64,000 bases of DNA from Bacteroidota bacterium (GCA_004295015.1 SHNE01000055.1:62001-126000), one strand, 5' to 3'. Shown: positions 9,167-18,923, numbered from the stretch's first letter. The notes: generated from the letters alone by a model not told the origin. A program made the numbers and translations.

Positions 9167-9531
9167 GTGTTTGTACTATTTAGGTTTGGATGTTTAACGA
9201 TAAGATATTGCCAACAATAACGTCAGATAAATGCTTAAATTTCTCTCTTCACCGGAAATTTTAGTCGACAATAATAGGAAATTTAGATCAAAACAAAAAT
9301 TAATGCCTTTAATACATACTGATTTAACGTTGTCGTGACAATCTAAGATCCTGATCATTAGCTTTTAGGCCGAATTGTGTTTTTTTACACAAAATCTTCG
9401 GTCGCTGTCTATGAAGGACAAATATGTTTTTGAAAAACAATATTAGGGTTTTACACCATCCGCTTCACTTCAGTTGCTTTTATCGGGCTATAAAAATAAT
9501 TGAACAGGATTAAAAGCCGGAGCTTATCCTC
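9167..9531. other. Intergenic region between nuoN and exbB
   Basis: 365 bases with no gene recognised. It must contain the promoter of the exbB operon, but no convincing TAnnTTTG element was found. At 9370-9401 there is an imperfect hairpin (TTGTGT / ACACAA inside CCGAA / TTCGG, with a 4-base bulge), which could be a weak terminator after nuoN or part of the exbB leader. Confidence 0.4.
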
Positions 9532-10905
9532 TCAGATTATTCCGGCAATCAGGCCCGGAGCCAGACCAAGGGCTACGGCGGCAAGCGCGGTAATCAAAAG
9601 AAGGGCATTGAAGCTTACGCTACTCTCTATGCTTGTCTGATCCGTCTCTTTGTCGAACAAGGCGATGATTACCCTGAAGTAATAAAAAACACCGATTAAA
9701 GAGCCCAGAATAGCGACAAGCACAAGGCTTGTATATCCCGCCTGCATGGTTGCGGAGAAGATATAATATTTTGCAAAAAAACCGGCAAGCGGGGGAATTC
9801 CGGCCAAAGAAAGCATTGCAACGATTGTGATTCCGGCTAAGAATGGATTACTTCTTGCCATACCCCTAAACACTCCTATAGACTCATCTCCCGATTTTCG
9901 GGACAACAGCAAGAGAACAGCGAAGGCGGTAATTGATGAAAGACTATATGCTGCTGTATAGAAGAACAGCGCGGAAGAAGAACCCGGAGTTATGGCAAGC
10001 ACGCTCATCAGCATATAGCCTGCATGTGCGATGCTGGAATAAGCCAACATTCGTTTGAAGTTTGTTTGAAAAACAGCAGTAACGTTGCCAAGTAAAATCG
10101 TTGCAACAACAATCACCCAAATTGTATTTTCCCATACACTGAATATGCTTTGGAAGGCATCTTGAAAAAGTCGGAACATAGCAGCAAAGGCTGCGGTCTT
10201 CACTACAGTAGACATAAATGCGGTAACGACGGTAGGAGAACCCTGATAGACATCGGGAGCCCAAAAGTGAAAAGGGACTGCAGAAATCTTGAAGGCCATA
10301 GCGGTCAATATCAACAAGGTTCCGGCAAGGGCGAGCGAGGATGGTTGAGAAGAGTTCTCCAGAAAATAAGCTGAAATTTGTTGGATGTTAAAAGATCCGG
10401 TCGCTCCGTATATTAACGCAATTCCAAAAAGCAAGAAACCTGTGGCAAAGGCTCCCAAGAGGAAATATTTGAGTGCCGCTTCGTTTGATGCAAGGTTTGA
10501 CTTCCTGCTGCCTGCCAAGACATAAAGGCAAATACTCAAGATTTCAATCCCCAGAAAAAGAATAAGCATGTTTGAGAACGAGGCCATTAATTGAGCTCCG
10601 ACAAGAGCAAAAATAATAAGGGCATAGTGATCCGTTTTGCTTGATGGCTCTTCGAAAAAAACCGGAGACATGATGAACCAAAGCAAGGACAAAATAATTA
10701 GCAATCCGGTAAAGGCCAACGAAAAATTATCCATCAGAACCATGTCATTGAAATAAGGTGCGTTTGTACCCCAGTCCAAAACCGTAGTAATGAGCGCTCC
10801 CACCAAACCTGCAAGCACAAGTACATGGAGGAACTTTTTAAATCCCAATATCTCTGCGAAGAGACAGCTTAGTCCAATGGCGGTTAATATGATGAGGGTT
10901 GTCAA
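9532..10905 (-). CDS. nuoN: NADH-quinone oxidoreductase subunit N
   Basis: A 457-residue protein with about 14 membrane helices and the antiporter-like Proton_antipo_M domain. Supporting motifs are LFLGIEILSICLYVLAG, FKISAVPFHFWAPDVYQGSP (the conserved Lys/Pro/His-bearing loop of NuoN) and RMLAYSSIAHAGYMLM. It forms one of the proton-pumping modules of respiratory complex I. It is the last gene of nuoLMN, 18 bases after nuoM. Confidence 0.94.
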   Translation of the reverse strand: MTTLIILTAIGLSCLFAEILGFKKFLHVLVLAGLVGALITTVLDWGTNAPYFNDMVLMDNFSLAFTGLLIILSLLWFIMSPVFFEEPSSKTDHYALIIFALVGAQLMASFSNMLILFLGIEILSICLYVLAGSRKSNLASNEAALKYFLLGAFATGFLLFGIALIYGATGSFNIQQISAYFLENSSQPSSLALAGTLLILTAMAFKISAVPFHFWAPDVYQGSPTVVTAFMSTVVKTAAFAAMFRLFQDAFQSIFSVWENTIWVIVVATILLGNVTAVFQTNFKRMLAYSSIAHAGYMLMSVLAITPGSSSALFFYTAAYSLSSITAFAVLLLLSRKSGDESIGVFRGMARSNPFLAGITIVAMLSLAGIPPLAGFFAKYYIFSATMQAGYTSLVLVAILGSLIGVFYYFRVIIALFDKETDQTSIESSVSFNALLLITALAAVALGLAPGLIAGII

Positions 10906-10923
10906 AACAGCTAATGATTAATT

Positions 10924-12390
10924 TTAATTCGAGCTAAAACCGGATGCGGAATAAATAATATCGCGTAAGTCCTTCACGGAAGGTTCTGAGATTTTCAAAA
11001 AGAAGTCGGGATAAATGCCCATCCAAAAAATTAAAACAACAATTGGAATAAGCACCAGTTTTTCGTTCGTGTTTAATTCGGTGAATGATTGCGTGGATGC
11101 AGCTGCTTCGCCCAATACTATTTTACGATAGGCGTTGAGCATATAAACGGCACCGAAAATAACCGTCAATCCGGCAAGGACTGCAGCAGGAGTGCTGTAT
11201 TGATAAAGTCCATTTAGAAGTAAAAACTCTCCCACGAAACCATTTGTGAGAGGAAGAGCAATACTTGCCAATAGAACTATAATAAAATACGTTGAGAAGC
11301 CCGGGGCAACCAACCTGATACCACCCAAGGCGTCTAAGTCACGTGTTTGTGTACGGCGTTCTATAATATCGGCAATGAAAAACAGCCCCACAACATTCAC
11401 CCCATGACTTAACATCTGAAAAACACTTCCGTGCACACCCTGAAAGCTCAGGCTAAAAACTCCGGCAGCTATGAGACCAACGTGTGCAATGGAGGAATAA
11501 GCGATGAGTCTTTTGAAATCTTTTTGCACCCAGGCTATCAGTGATGCGTATACTATTCCGATTACACAGAGCAATATGGCAATGTTCGACCATTCGTGTA
11601 CACCTTCAGGAATTACAGGAAGCATCCATCTGAGTAAACCATAGATTCCCATTTTCAACATGATACCCGATAACAGCATCGTTCCTGCTGTGGGCGAATC
11701 TGTATACGTGTCTGGCTGCCAGGTATGAAATGGGAAAATGGGAATTTTAATAGCGAAAGCGAGAAACAATGCCCAAAATAACCAGGTCTGATTTGCGGGA
11801 TCAATGTTCAGAGCATAAAAAGAGCTTAGTTCGAAACTATGGTTGCCGGGCGTTTGTGTCCATAGCCATATGAGCGCTACTAACATAAGCAGGCTTCCGA
11901 AAAGTGTGTAGATAAAAAACTTCAGTGTAATTCTCACACGATCTTTTCCGCCCCATACAAGACATATCAAATAAATTGGAATCAAGGCAAGTTCCCAGAA
12001 AACGTAAAACAAAAATGCGTCCAGTGAAACGAATACCCCAAGCAGGGCTGATTGCATAACCAGAATGAGGAAATAAAATAATCCGGGGTTTTTATGCTTG
12101 TGTTGGAAGGAAGATAATATAATCAACGGAAGCAAAAAAGTGGTGAGCAATACCAATAATAAACTAATGCCATCCATGCCGACATGATAGGAAATTCCCA
12201 GACCCTGAACCCACCAATAGTTTTCGACGAACTGGGTTCCTCCATCCGGAAGAAATTTAAATACAAGGGATATAGAAATCAGGAACTCCAATATGGTTGC
12301 CCCCAGGGCAATATGCTTTGCACGGGTTCCGGAGAATAATACGGCAATGGCCGCAAGCAACGGGAAAAATAAAAGCAGACTTAACATCAT
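10924..12390 (-). CDS. nuoM: NADH-quinone oxidoreductase subunit M
   Basis: A 488-residue membrane protein of the antiporter-like family. It has the NuoM motif VFWELALIPIYLICLVWG with the key Glu of the proton path, HTWQPDTYTDSPTAGTMLL with the conserved channel region, and RLIAYSSIAHVGLIAAG. It lies between nuoL (76-base gap) and nuoN. Length fits the family. Confidence 0.95.
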   Translation of the reverse strand: MMLSLLLFFPLLAAIAVLFSGTRAKHIALGATILEFLISISLVFKFLPDGGTQFVENYWWVQGLGISYHVGMDGISLLLVLLTTFLLPLIILSSFQHKHKNPGLFYFLILVMQSALLGVFVSLDAFLFYVFWELALIPIYLICLVWGGKDRVRITLKFFIYTLFGSLLMLVALIWLWTQTPGNHSFELSSFYALNIDPANQTWLFWALFLAFAIKIPIFPFHTWQPDTYTDSPTAGTMLLSGIMLKMGIYGLLRWMLPVIPEGVHEWSNIAILLCVIGIVYASLIAWVQKDFKRLIAYSSIAHVGLIAAGVFSLSFQGVHGSVFQMLSHGVNVVGLFFIADIIERRTQTRDLDALGGIRLVAPGFSTYFIIVLLASIALPLTNGFVGEFLLLNGLYQYSTPAAVLAGLTVIFGAVYMLNAYRKIVLGEAAASTQSFTELNTNEKLVLIPIVVLIFWMGIYPDFFLKISEPSVKDLRDIIYSASGFSSN

Positions 12391-12466
12391 AATACTTAAT
12401 CCATATAAAATTTATTACATGGAACTAATAGCACGCATAAAATTGCCTTCCTGTCATTTGACAAAA

Positions 12467-14356
12467 TCAAAGCAATAAATTAAATAACAAGATTGCAATG
12501 ATTCCAAAAACCATTGCAAAAATATAGAACCCAATATTTCCTGTCTGAATCAAGCGAACGGTTTGGCTCCCAAGAACTACGCCTTTATTAACACCGCCAA
12601 TGATGCCGTCCAGGAAAGCCTTATCAATATACTTTTGGAAAAAACTTCCAAAAGCACGTAAGGGCTTTACAAATACTGCACTATACAATTCATCAATATA
12701 ATACTTGTTATAAAGAACTTTTGTAAGCAGACTCATATCTGTTTCGTGAAGCGAAGGAATTGCTTCTCTGCTTACATATCTTCTGTAAGACCAGACAATG
12801 ATGATTGCCAGAAGAAAAACAGAACTACCCATCAGCATCCATTCAAATAAATGAGATGGTTCGCTGATCAATAATCCGGCCGGGGAAGAAATGATCGGTG
12901 CGAGAAAATTGTGGAGTAGGTGCTGTTCTGAGAAGACGGTGGGCATGCCCATGAATCCACCAACGGTTGAAAGTACAGCGAGCAACACAAGTGGCCAGGT
13001 CATAACTGACGGAGATTCGTGCAAATGATGTGCCTGTTCCTTGCTTCCTCTGAATCCACCATAAAAGGTGAGGAACAAAAGCCTAAACATATACATAGCC
13101 GTGAGTACTGATGTAAAAGCCAAAACATAAAACAGAATCGGACTTTGCATAGATACCTTAGCAAGAATTTCGTCCTTGGAAAAAAATCCGGCTAATGGTG
13201 GTATGCCACTGATGGCCAGAGTTCCAATCATGAAGACAGCAAATGTGATAGGTAATTTCTTTTTGAGACCGCCCATTTTTCGAATATCCTGTTCTCCTCC
13301 GACTGCATGAATAACACTACCGGCAGCAAGGAATAACAGGGCTTTGAAGAAGGCGTGTGTTGTAACATGAAACATTGCGGTGGAATAAGCGCCCACACCA
13401 AGAGCAACAAACATGTATCCCAGTTGGCTAACCGTTGAATAAGCTAAGACTTTCTTTATGTCTGTTTGCTTCATAGCAATGGTAGCAGCAAAAAGAGCGG
13501 TTAGGGTGCCAATAATAGCGATGAAACTCAGGGTCGCAGGTGCTATCGAATAAAGTACATTGGAACGAACCACCATATATATTCCTGCCGTGACCATGGT
13601 TGCCGCATGAATCAAAGCAGAAACGGGTGTCGGTCCGGCCATGGCGTCAGGCAACCAGGTGTACAATGGAATCTGTGCGCTCTTACCCATAGCACCAATA
13701 AATAAAAGCATCGTGATGGCAATGATTACCGGTTGATTGTCTTCAACCAGCTTGGCGGCGTCAAAAACTTTGTCATAGGAAACCGAGCCAAATGTGATAA
13801 ACATTAAAATGATTCCCAGGAGAAAACCAAGGTCTCCAATTCTATTCATAATAAATGCCTTGTTTGCTGCCTTATTGAAATCATGGTTCTTAAACCAAAA
13901 ACCAATGAGTAAATAGGAACAAAGACCAACACCTTCCCAGCCGGCAAACAAAACAACATAATTGGATCCCAAAACCAGGAGTAACATAAAAAAAACAAAG
14001 AGATTAAGATAGGAGAAGAAACGGGCAAAGGCCTGGTCGCTCTTCATATAACCAATTGAATATATGTGAATCAGGGTTCCAATACCTGTTACTATCAATA
14101 GCATGAGTAAGGAAAGTTGATCCAGCAGAAAGGAAAAGGGAATGGAAAGACTACCTGATTGAATCCAATTGAAAAGCTGCACCGTTTGGGCCTCACCTTT
14201 GAATGTAAAAAACAGGTACAACGAACAAATAAAGGAGGCAAAAACACTTGAGGAGGCCAGAATTCCTGCCGAGATTCCGCCAAGTCTTTTTTGCCCGAAT
14301 GACGTTACGAGAAAACCAATAAGTGGAAAAGCGGGAACCAGCCAGATCAGCTGCAT
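12467..14356 (-). CDS. nuoL: NADH-quinone oxidoreductase subunit L
   Basis: A 629-residue protein with the NuoL signatures FAGWEGVGLCSYLLIGFWF, PLYTWLPDAMAGPTPVSALI and HAATMVTAGIYMV, and the long C-terminal amphipathic and membrane segments of subunit L. It is the distal proton pump of complex I. It is first in nuoLMN here; nuoK and the other subunits are not upstream, so the complex I genes are split in this genome. A TTG-N18-TACTTTTG promoter lies 24 bases before the ATG. Confidence 0.95.
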   Translation of the reverse strand: MQLIWLVPAFPLIGFLVTSFGQKRLGGISAGILASSSVFASFICSLYLFFTFKGEAQTVQLFNWIQSGSLSIPFSFLLDQLSLLMLLIVTGIGTLIHIYSIGYMKSDQAFARFFSYLNLFVFFMLLLVLGSNYVVLFAGWEGVGLCSYLLIGFWFKNHDFNKAANKAFIMNRIGDLGFLLGIILMFITFGSVSYDKVFDAAKLVEDNQPVIIAITMLLFIGAMGKSAQIPLYTWLPDAMAGPTPVSALIHAATMVTAGIYMVVRSNVLYSIAPATLSFIAIIGTLTALFAATIAMKQTDIKKVLAYSTVSQLGYMFVALGVGAYSTAMFHVTTHAFFKALLFLAAGSVIHAVGGEQDIRKMGGLKKKLPITFAVFMIGTLAISGIPPLAGFFSKDEILAKVSMQSPILFYVLAFTSVLTAMYMFRLLFLTFYGGFRGSKEQAHHLHESPSVMTWPLVLLAVLSTVGGFMGMPTVFSEQHLLHNFLAPIISSPAGLLISEPSHLFEWMLMGSSVFLLAIIIVWSYRRYVSREAIPSLHETDMSLLTKVLYNKYYIDELYSAVFVKPLRAFGSFFQKYIDKAFLDGIIGGVNKGVVLGSQTVRLIQTGNIGFYIFAMVFGIIAILLFNLLL

Positions 14357-14379
14357 TAGATGTATTTTTTATTATGCGG

Positions 14380-14408
14380 CAAAAGTAGCACTATTTTTAA
14401 TTTATCAA
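14380..14408 (-). promoter_or_regulatory. Bacteroidota-type promoter of nuoLMN
   Basis: On the minus strand TACTTTTG (14387-14380) fits the TAnnTTTG -7 element, with TTG 18 bases upstream (14408-14406), matching the known Bacteroidota -33/-7 pattern. It ends 23 bases before the nuoL start codon. Confidence 0.6.
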
Positions 14409-14458
14409 TTTTCAGTCGTGCCATAAGGTTTTTATAGGTGGCGATGATGCGAAAGAAG

Positions 14459-14492
14459 ACAAAAAAACAGCCACAAACATCTCTTGTGGCTG
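14459..14492 (-). terminator. Intrinsic terminator of the small coiled-coil gene
   Basis: A 9-bp stem CAGCCACAA / TTGTGGCTG with a 7-base loop (14468-14492), followed on the minus strand by seven Ts. It lies 33 bases past the stop of the 79-residue gene and separates it from nuoL. Confidence 0.85.
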
Positions 14493-14524
14493 CCAATTTA
14501 TTATGGGGTTAGAATAATTTGTCT

Positions 14525-14764
14525 TTATTTGACTTTGTGGCTCAGGTCTTTTTGCTTAACAGATTTTTCAAAAACCCGCTTTCTATCCCTTGCTTTTTCA
14601 TTAATGGACACGGTTTCGGTGGCATAAACAGCAAAGCCGCTGTCCTTGTATTCAGACATAAATACATCTAAATCAAGGTTTTCAACTACAGATAGCTCTT
14701 CTATTTTTTTTAGTTGCTTTCCCAGTTCGTCTAATTGCTTTTTTTGCTCCTTGCTCAGCGACAT
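14525..14764 (-). CDS. Small charged helical protein of unknown function
   Basis: A 79-residue protein, start chosen at the ATG at 14764 (MSLSKEQKKQLDELGKQLKK), because the residues encoded upstream up to 14896 look non-coding and the region before 14764 is A-rich. The first 30 residues are predicted to form a coiled coil; the middle is FMSEYKDSGFAVYATETVSI; the tail is Lys-rich. No family recognised. It is monocistronic with its own terminator. Confidence 0.6.
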   Translation of the reverse strand: MSLSKEQKKQLDELGKQLKKIEELSVVENLDLDVFMSEYKDSGFAVYATETVSINEKARDRKRVFEKSVKQKDLSHKVK

Positions 14765-15112
14765 ATTTAGTTTTTGTTTGATTGTTATAAGCAAATTTAA
14801 CTCCCTTTTAGGCTGATGAGTTTCATAAAAAGGGGGCGATTTCAATACCTTATGAACCATCACTGTTAATAACCTACGTGTTATTTGCCTAAACACAGCC
14901 TGATTTGTGTGTTTTTGTCATGCAATTTGGTTCATTGTTAATAACCTGAAGATACTAACAATCAACGATCATTGAGCACCAAATCGGCTCAAAGCGCCGT
15001 CAAATATGGGATTGAGCCCAATCCGGTCATACAGAACCCCTAATTTATTGAACAATTCCATTAAAATAAAACCTTAACAAACATAAGGCTGGACATATGC
15101 GTTTGTGCAACG

Positions 15113-15120
15113 TATCTTTG
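15113..15120 (+). promoter_or_regulatory. Probable -7 element upstream of the beta-lactamase-like gene
   Basis: TATCTTTG at 15113-15120 matches TAnnTTTG and lies 42 bases before the ATG at 15162. No good -33 TTTG is seen at the expected distance, so the call is moderate. Confidence 0.45.
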
Positions 15121-15161
15121 CAGCCCTCTAAATTCAGGGGGTATTAGTATTCGGGGGGGTA

Positions 15162-16187
15162 ATGTTATATATGAAATATTTATTATTTGAAAAACGGCTA
15201 CCGGTATTTTGGTTTGTGCTTCTTGTACTGGTTGTTGGTCTTTCTTCTTTCGTTTTAATTAATAAGGTCGGTTCGAAAGAGGCCAGACAAGAAACCGTTA
15301 GCACAGTTGTAAATGACTGCATTGGGAATATGGACCAGGTGCGTGGTCGGAGATCGAAATTTATAAAGCCTTTATTGTTAACCGACGTGTTGGTACAGGA
15401 TCGTGCCATGTCTGGTTTGCGTGATCATCTGCAAGGATATATCAATCAACAAATAAGTGCCAATGCGCTGCAGGTTGCTTCGGTGTATATCAGGAAAATG
15501 GATAATGGTTCACATATTTCCATAAACGAAAACGAATTATTTAATCCTGCCAGTTTGATGAAAATCGCATACCTGATCACATACCTTGAGGAAGAGGACA
15601 TGAATCCGGGCAGACTGCAAAAACGCCTTTATTTTGATAAGCATTTCAGTGCAGGAAACAGTCAAAATATTGTTGACTTTCAACTAAAAGAAAAAACCTT
15701 TTATACGGTGTCTGAACTTCTGTATGCCATGATTGTATATTCAGACAATGATGCGACCACGGTTCTTATGCAAAATCTTAATAATGCCGTGTTCAAGAAA
15801 CTGTTTTCTGACTTGCAATTACCACCGCCTCCGATGCAAGGAGAGTATTTTATTGGAACAGCCGATTACTCCAAGTTTTTTCGGGTGCTTTACAGTTCGA
15901 CCTACCTGAGCAACAGTTCATCCGAATATGCAATCAATTTACTTTTAAAAAGTTCTTTCAAGGATGGAATTTGTTCCGGACTTGATTCCGGAATTCCGGT
16001 TGCGCACAAGTTTGGTGAGCGTGTTTTAAACAATGTAGCTCAACTTCATGAATGCGGCATTGTCTATCACAACGACTCCCCTTATTTAATTTGTGTGATG
16101 AGCAAGGGCAATAGTCTTGCGCCACTCAAAAGGGTTATGGGAGAAATATCCGGTATCGTTTTTCAATATATGAAAACTAACTCCTAA
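15162..16187 (+). CDS. Membrane-anchored class A beta-lactamase-like serine hydrolase
   Basis: A 341-residue protein with an N-terminal membrane anchor (about residues 14-33) and a periplasmic Beta-lactamase2-type domain. Visible active-site motifs: SxxK at Ser131-Lys134 (FNPASLMKIAYLI), SDN at 194-196 (IVYSDNDATT), and HKFG at 282-285 in place of the usual KTG. The fold is that of class A beta-lactamases, but members of this branch often are not true beta-lactamases, and the Phe in the third motif argues for a different substrate such as peptidoglycan peptides. A second ATG at 15171 is also possible. Neighbouring genes give no further clue. Confidence 0.8.
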   Translation: MLYMKYLLFEKRLPVFWFVLLVLVVGLSSFVLINKVGSKEARQETVSTVVNDCIGNMDQVRGRRSKFIKPLLLTDVLVQDRAMSGLRDHLQGYINQQISANALQVASVYIRKMDNGSHISINENELFNPASLMKIAYLITYLEEEDMNPGRLQKRLYFDKHFSAGNSQNIVDFQLKEKTFYTVSELLYAMIVYSDNDATTVLMQNLNNAVFKKLFSDLQLPPPPMQGEYFIGTADYSKFFRVLYSSTYLSNSSSEYAINLLLKSSFKDGICSGLDSGIPVAHKFGERVLNNVAQLHECGIVYHNDSPYLICVMSKGNSLAPLKRVMGEISGIVFQYMKTNS

Positions 16188-16199
16188 GATCGGTTCGGT

Positions 16200-16718
16200 T
16201 TATTCTGCTTTGGAATCCTCCGGAAATATTTTTTTCCAGGTAAGTTGATTAACAACCCGGGTTCCTTCTTCATAAGATTCGGCAAATTTTAATTTCAAAT
16301 AACCATCGGGAAACTCATAGGTATACTGCATAATTCCGGATGTGCTGATAACTGCTTGTGCTTTTGAATATTCATTCGTGATTCTGAAAAAGTTTTTATA
16401 CAGATACACGCCTTTCACATCGGTCGTGAAAAAACTTACATCATAAGAGTCGCCTGTCAGATTAAAGGAATCATAAAATGAACCTGATCGCATAATGGCC
16501 ACCTTTGCTGCCCGTGGGTATTTGTCGACATTATAGAGGGTGTCATACCTATAAAACTCCTGAGTAGACGATACCGTCCAAATTCCTTCAATTGCATCAA
16601 GGCTATCTTTATGTGATTCAAAATACTCACGAAAGGCCGATTCGCTATTCAACTTTTGTGCAACAGAAAAGTTGAATACGAACAAACTAAAAACAAGAGA
16701 TAGAGCGATCTTCATCAT
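16200..16718 (-). CDS. Secreted protein of unknown function
   Basis: A 172-residue protein with a clear signal peptide ending in FNFSVAQ (cleavage near residue 20). The mature part begins with short helical residues followed by IEGIWTVSS and several alternating hydrophobic strands (KVAIMRSGSFYDSF, DVSFFTTDVKGVYLY, AQAVISTSGIMQYTY), which suggests a small beta-barrel or lipocalin-like fold. No family is recognised with certainty. It lies 81 bases downstream of the M28 peptidase gene on the same strand and might be co-transcribed. Confidence 0.65.
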   Translation of the reverse strand: MMKIALSLVFSLFVFNFSVAQKLNSESAFREYFESHKDSLDAIEGIWTVSSTQEFYRYDTLYNVDKYPRAAKVAIMRSGSFYDSFNLTGDSYDVSFFTTDVKGVYLYKNFFRITNEYSKAQAVISTSGIMQYTYEFPDGYLKLKFAESYEEGTRVVNQLTWKKIFPEDSKAE

Positions 16719-16799
16719 GACGAAAATACAAATTTTTCACCGAATGATTTTAGCGAATTGTTGGTAAGGCGTCGTTGTAAAATTAAGAGTGGGTGCCTG

Positions 16800-18380
16800 T
16801 CAGTTTTCTATCGGATCAACGTGTTTTCGATTGTGCTTTATCCGAAAGTTCATGTCGGCCAATTTCCAGGTGGTAAGAAAAATCAACTCCGTCCGCTTAC
16901 ATAGCAGGTTTGGCTTTATTTTATCAGGCGTATCGCTGGGTTTATGGTAGTCTGCGTGCATACCGCTGAAATAAAAAATTACCGGAATATTCTTTTCTGC
17001 AAAATGATAATGGTCGCTCCTTTCAAAAAAACGATTCGGGTCATCAGGTTTATCATACAAATAATCAAGCTTTAGTTTAGGTCCATGATTGTTGCTGATT
17101 TCATTGAGCTGATACAGTTCATTACTGGTTTTCTTTGCTCCAATAAGGTACACATAGTCTATTGAATCTTGAGATTCATAGATGCTGTCTCTTCTTCCTA
17201 ACATGTCTATATTTAAGTTAGCAACAATCTGCTGAAGGGGGACGGGAGAATTATTTACAAAGTAAGAAGATCCCAAGAGTCCATTCTCCTCGCCACTAAA
17301 AAAGGCGAAGACAACAGACCTTTTTAGTTTCCCTGTTTGTTTGGCGGCCATTGCAAAAATTCTTGCCAGTTCCAATACCGCAGCGCTTCCGCTTGCATTA
17401 TCATCAGCACCCGGAAAAAATCGGGAATTAAGAATACCAAGGTGATCGAGGTGGGCAGAAATGAAAACGTACTCTTCTTTTTTATCCGTACCCTCTATCA
17501 TACCAACAACATTTTCGCCCATCAATTCAGAAGGCCGGCTGCTGATGTTAATAACCGCGTCTGTTGAAATTGAAAAAGATGATGACTTTGTTTTGGAATC
17601 AATTCTTCGTTTTTCTTTAATAAATTTCCGCTCGGCGTATTCAGGAAAAAAACTATTGGCCATTTCCTGAGAAATAAAAATCAAGGGTATGGAATTAGGG
17701 CCGGAGGCAAGCCTGTAAAATTCTATGGTCTTAGATTCATCTAACAATGAATCGGCAAGCGCTTTGATGTCTTCTGTAATAACAAAAACAACAGAGGGTC
17801 TTTTCTCATAAATCACTGAAAGTTTTTTCTTCCAGTCGGTGGACCAATCTGAATAAGCTGCATGAAGCTTCTTATTAACATTCTTCTTAAATGATGGGGG
17901 CTCTCCTTCATAAATTAAAACTGCCTTCCCGGTTACATCTAAATTTTTATAATCATTGTAATTGGAATCAGCAATTCCATAACCCGCAAATACAATGTTT
18001 TGAAGAACTAAGGATGTGTCATTGTAGCCGCTTACGTATATGTAGTCATCAAGAAACAAAAAAAAACGTTGGTGCAGTTCTATGTTTTTTCCTGAATTAA
18101 ATTGCAATGACAAGGCGTGCTTTTGAATCAGCTTGTCTCTTCCGGGTAAGGGAGATACACCGTATTGATGGAGTCGTGCTGCTAAATACCGCGCTGCTTT
18201 TCTTTGTCCCTCAGTTCCTGTCTTTCTTCCTTCCATTGATTCCGAAGAAAGTCTCCAAACATGCTCCATCAGGGTATCGGGCGAAAGAAGTTTGCTATAT
18301 ATAATCTCATTGTTCTGTTGAGCAAGAGACGGGTAAACAAAATTAAAAAGGAAAAAAGTGTATAACAGGTGTTTTATCAT
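16800..18380 (-). CDS. Secreted M28-family zinc peptidase
   Basis: Start chosen at 18380 (MIKHLLYTFFLFNFVYPSLA), which gives a normal signal peptide and 526 residues; an ATG 18 bases further upstream is possible. The C-terminal half is an M28 peptidase with all zinc and catalytic residues visible: SAHLDHLG, GADDNASGSAAVLELAR, FFSGEENGLLGS (the catalytic Glu pair), NIDMLGRRD and the final His in HADYHKPSDTPD. The region before it contains a PA-like domain (GYGIADSNYNDYKNLDVTG) inserted as in other Bacteroidota M28 aminopeptidases. It probably trims peptides in the periplasm or outside. Confidence 0.87.
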   Translation of the reverse strand: MIKHLLYTFFLFNFVYPSLAQQNNEIIYSKLLSPDTLMEHVWRLSSESMEGRKTGTEGQRKAARYLAARLHQYGVSPLPGRDKLIQKHALSLQFNSGKNIELHQRFFLFLDDYIYVSGYNDTSLVLQNIVFAGYGIADSNYNDYKNLDVTGKAVLIYEGEPPSFKKNVNKKLHAAYSDWSTDWKKKLSVIYEKRPSVVFVITEDIKALADSLLDESKTIEFYRLASGPNSIPLIFISQEMANSFFPEYAERKFIKEKRRIDSKTKSSSFSISTDAVINISSRPSELMGENVVGMIEGTDKKEEYVFISAHLDHLGILNSRFFPGADDNASGSAAVLELARIFAMAAKQTGKLKRSVVFAFFSGEENGLLGSSYFVNNSPVPLQQIVANLNIDMLGRRDSIYESQDSIDYVYLIGAKKTSNELYQLNEISNNHGPKLKLDYLYDKPDDPNRFFERSDHYHFAEKNIPVIFYFSGMHADYHKPSDTPDKIKPNLLCKRTELIFLTTWKLADMNFRIKHNRKHVDPIEN

Positions 18381-18431
18381 AGGCCATAGTGACAACAAAT
18401 GCTATAAAATGCAGAGGGGCTCAAGCCCTCA

Positions 18432-18869
18432 TCAAATAGCGATTTTATTTACCCTCTGGCTATGTCTGCCTCCTTCGAAATCCGTTTTTAAAAAAATCTC
18501 GACAAAAGAAAAGGCTTGTTCTTTAGTGATAAAACGTGCCGGAATACAAATAATATTTGCGTCATTATGAAGTCTGGCCAGAGAGGCAATATCAGCCTGC
18601 CACACAATGGCCGCACGAACGCCTTGATGTTTATTTGCCGTGATTGCTACACCATTAGCACTTCCACAAATAAGAATGCCGGTGTCTTCCACTTTCTTTT
18701 CGATGGCCACAGACAGAGGATGGACGTAATCGGGATAATCGACAGAGTCTGGCGAATTCGTGCCATAATCATGTACAGCATATCCTTCTGCAATTAATTT
18801 CTCTTTCAAAAAGTTCTTGTACTCAAAACCGGCGTGGTCGGAACCTATGGCAATTCGGGGCTTTTTCAT
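18432..18869 (-). CDS. rpiB: Ribose 5-phosphate isomerase B
   Basis: A 145-residue protein of the RpiB/LacAB family, interconverting ribose 5-phosphate and ribulose 5-phosphate in the pentose phosphate pathway. The N-terminal IAIGSDHAGFEYK is the family signature, and Cys68 in LICGSANGVAITANK is the catalytic Cys. Start chosen at 18869 because the motif begins at residue 6 and a TACCTTTG promoter element lies at 18903-18896, which excludes the longer start at 18908. The length fits the family. Confidence 0.93.
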   Translation of the reverse strand: MKKPRIAIGSDHAGFEYKNFLKEKLIAEGYAVHDYGTNSPDSVDYPDYVHPLSVAIEKKVEDTGILICGSANGVAITANKHQGVRAAIVWQADIASLARLHNDANIICIPARFITKEQAFSFVEIFLKTDFEGGRHSQRVNKIAI

Positions 18870-18895
18870 GATATGCACAAGTAAAAGGTTGATAC

Positions 18896-18923
18896 CAAAG
18901 GTACTCAAAATGTTATGAACAAA
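18896..18923 (-). promoter_or_regulatory. Bacteroidota-type promoter of rpiB
   Basis: Minus strand TTTG (18923-18920), 16 bases, then TACCTTTG (18903-18896), 26 bases before the rpiB ATG. The spacer is slightly shorter than the usual 17-23 bases. Confidence 0.5.
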
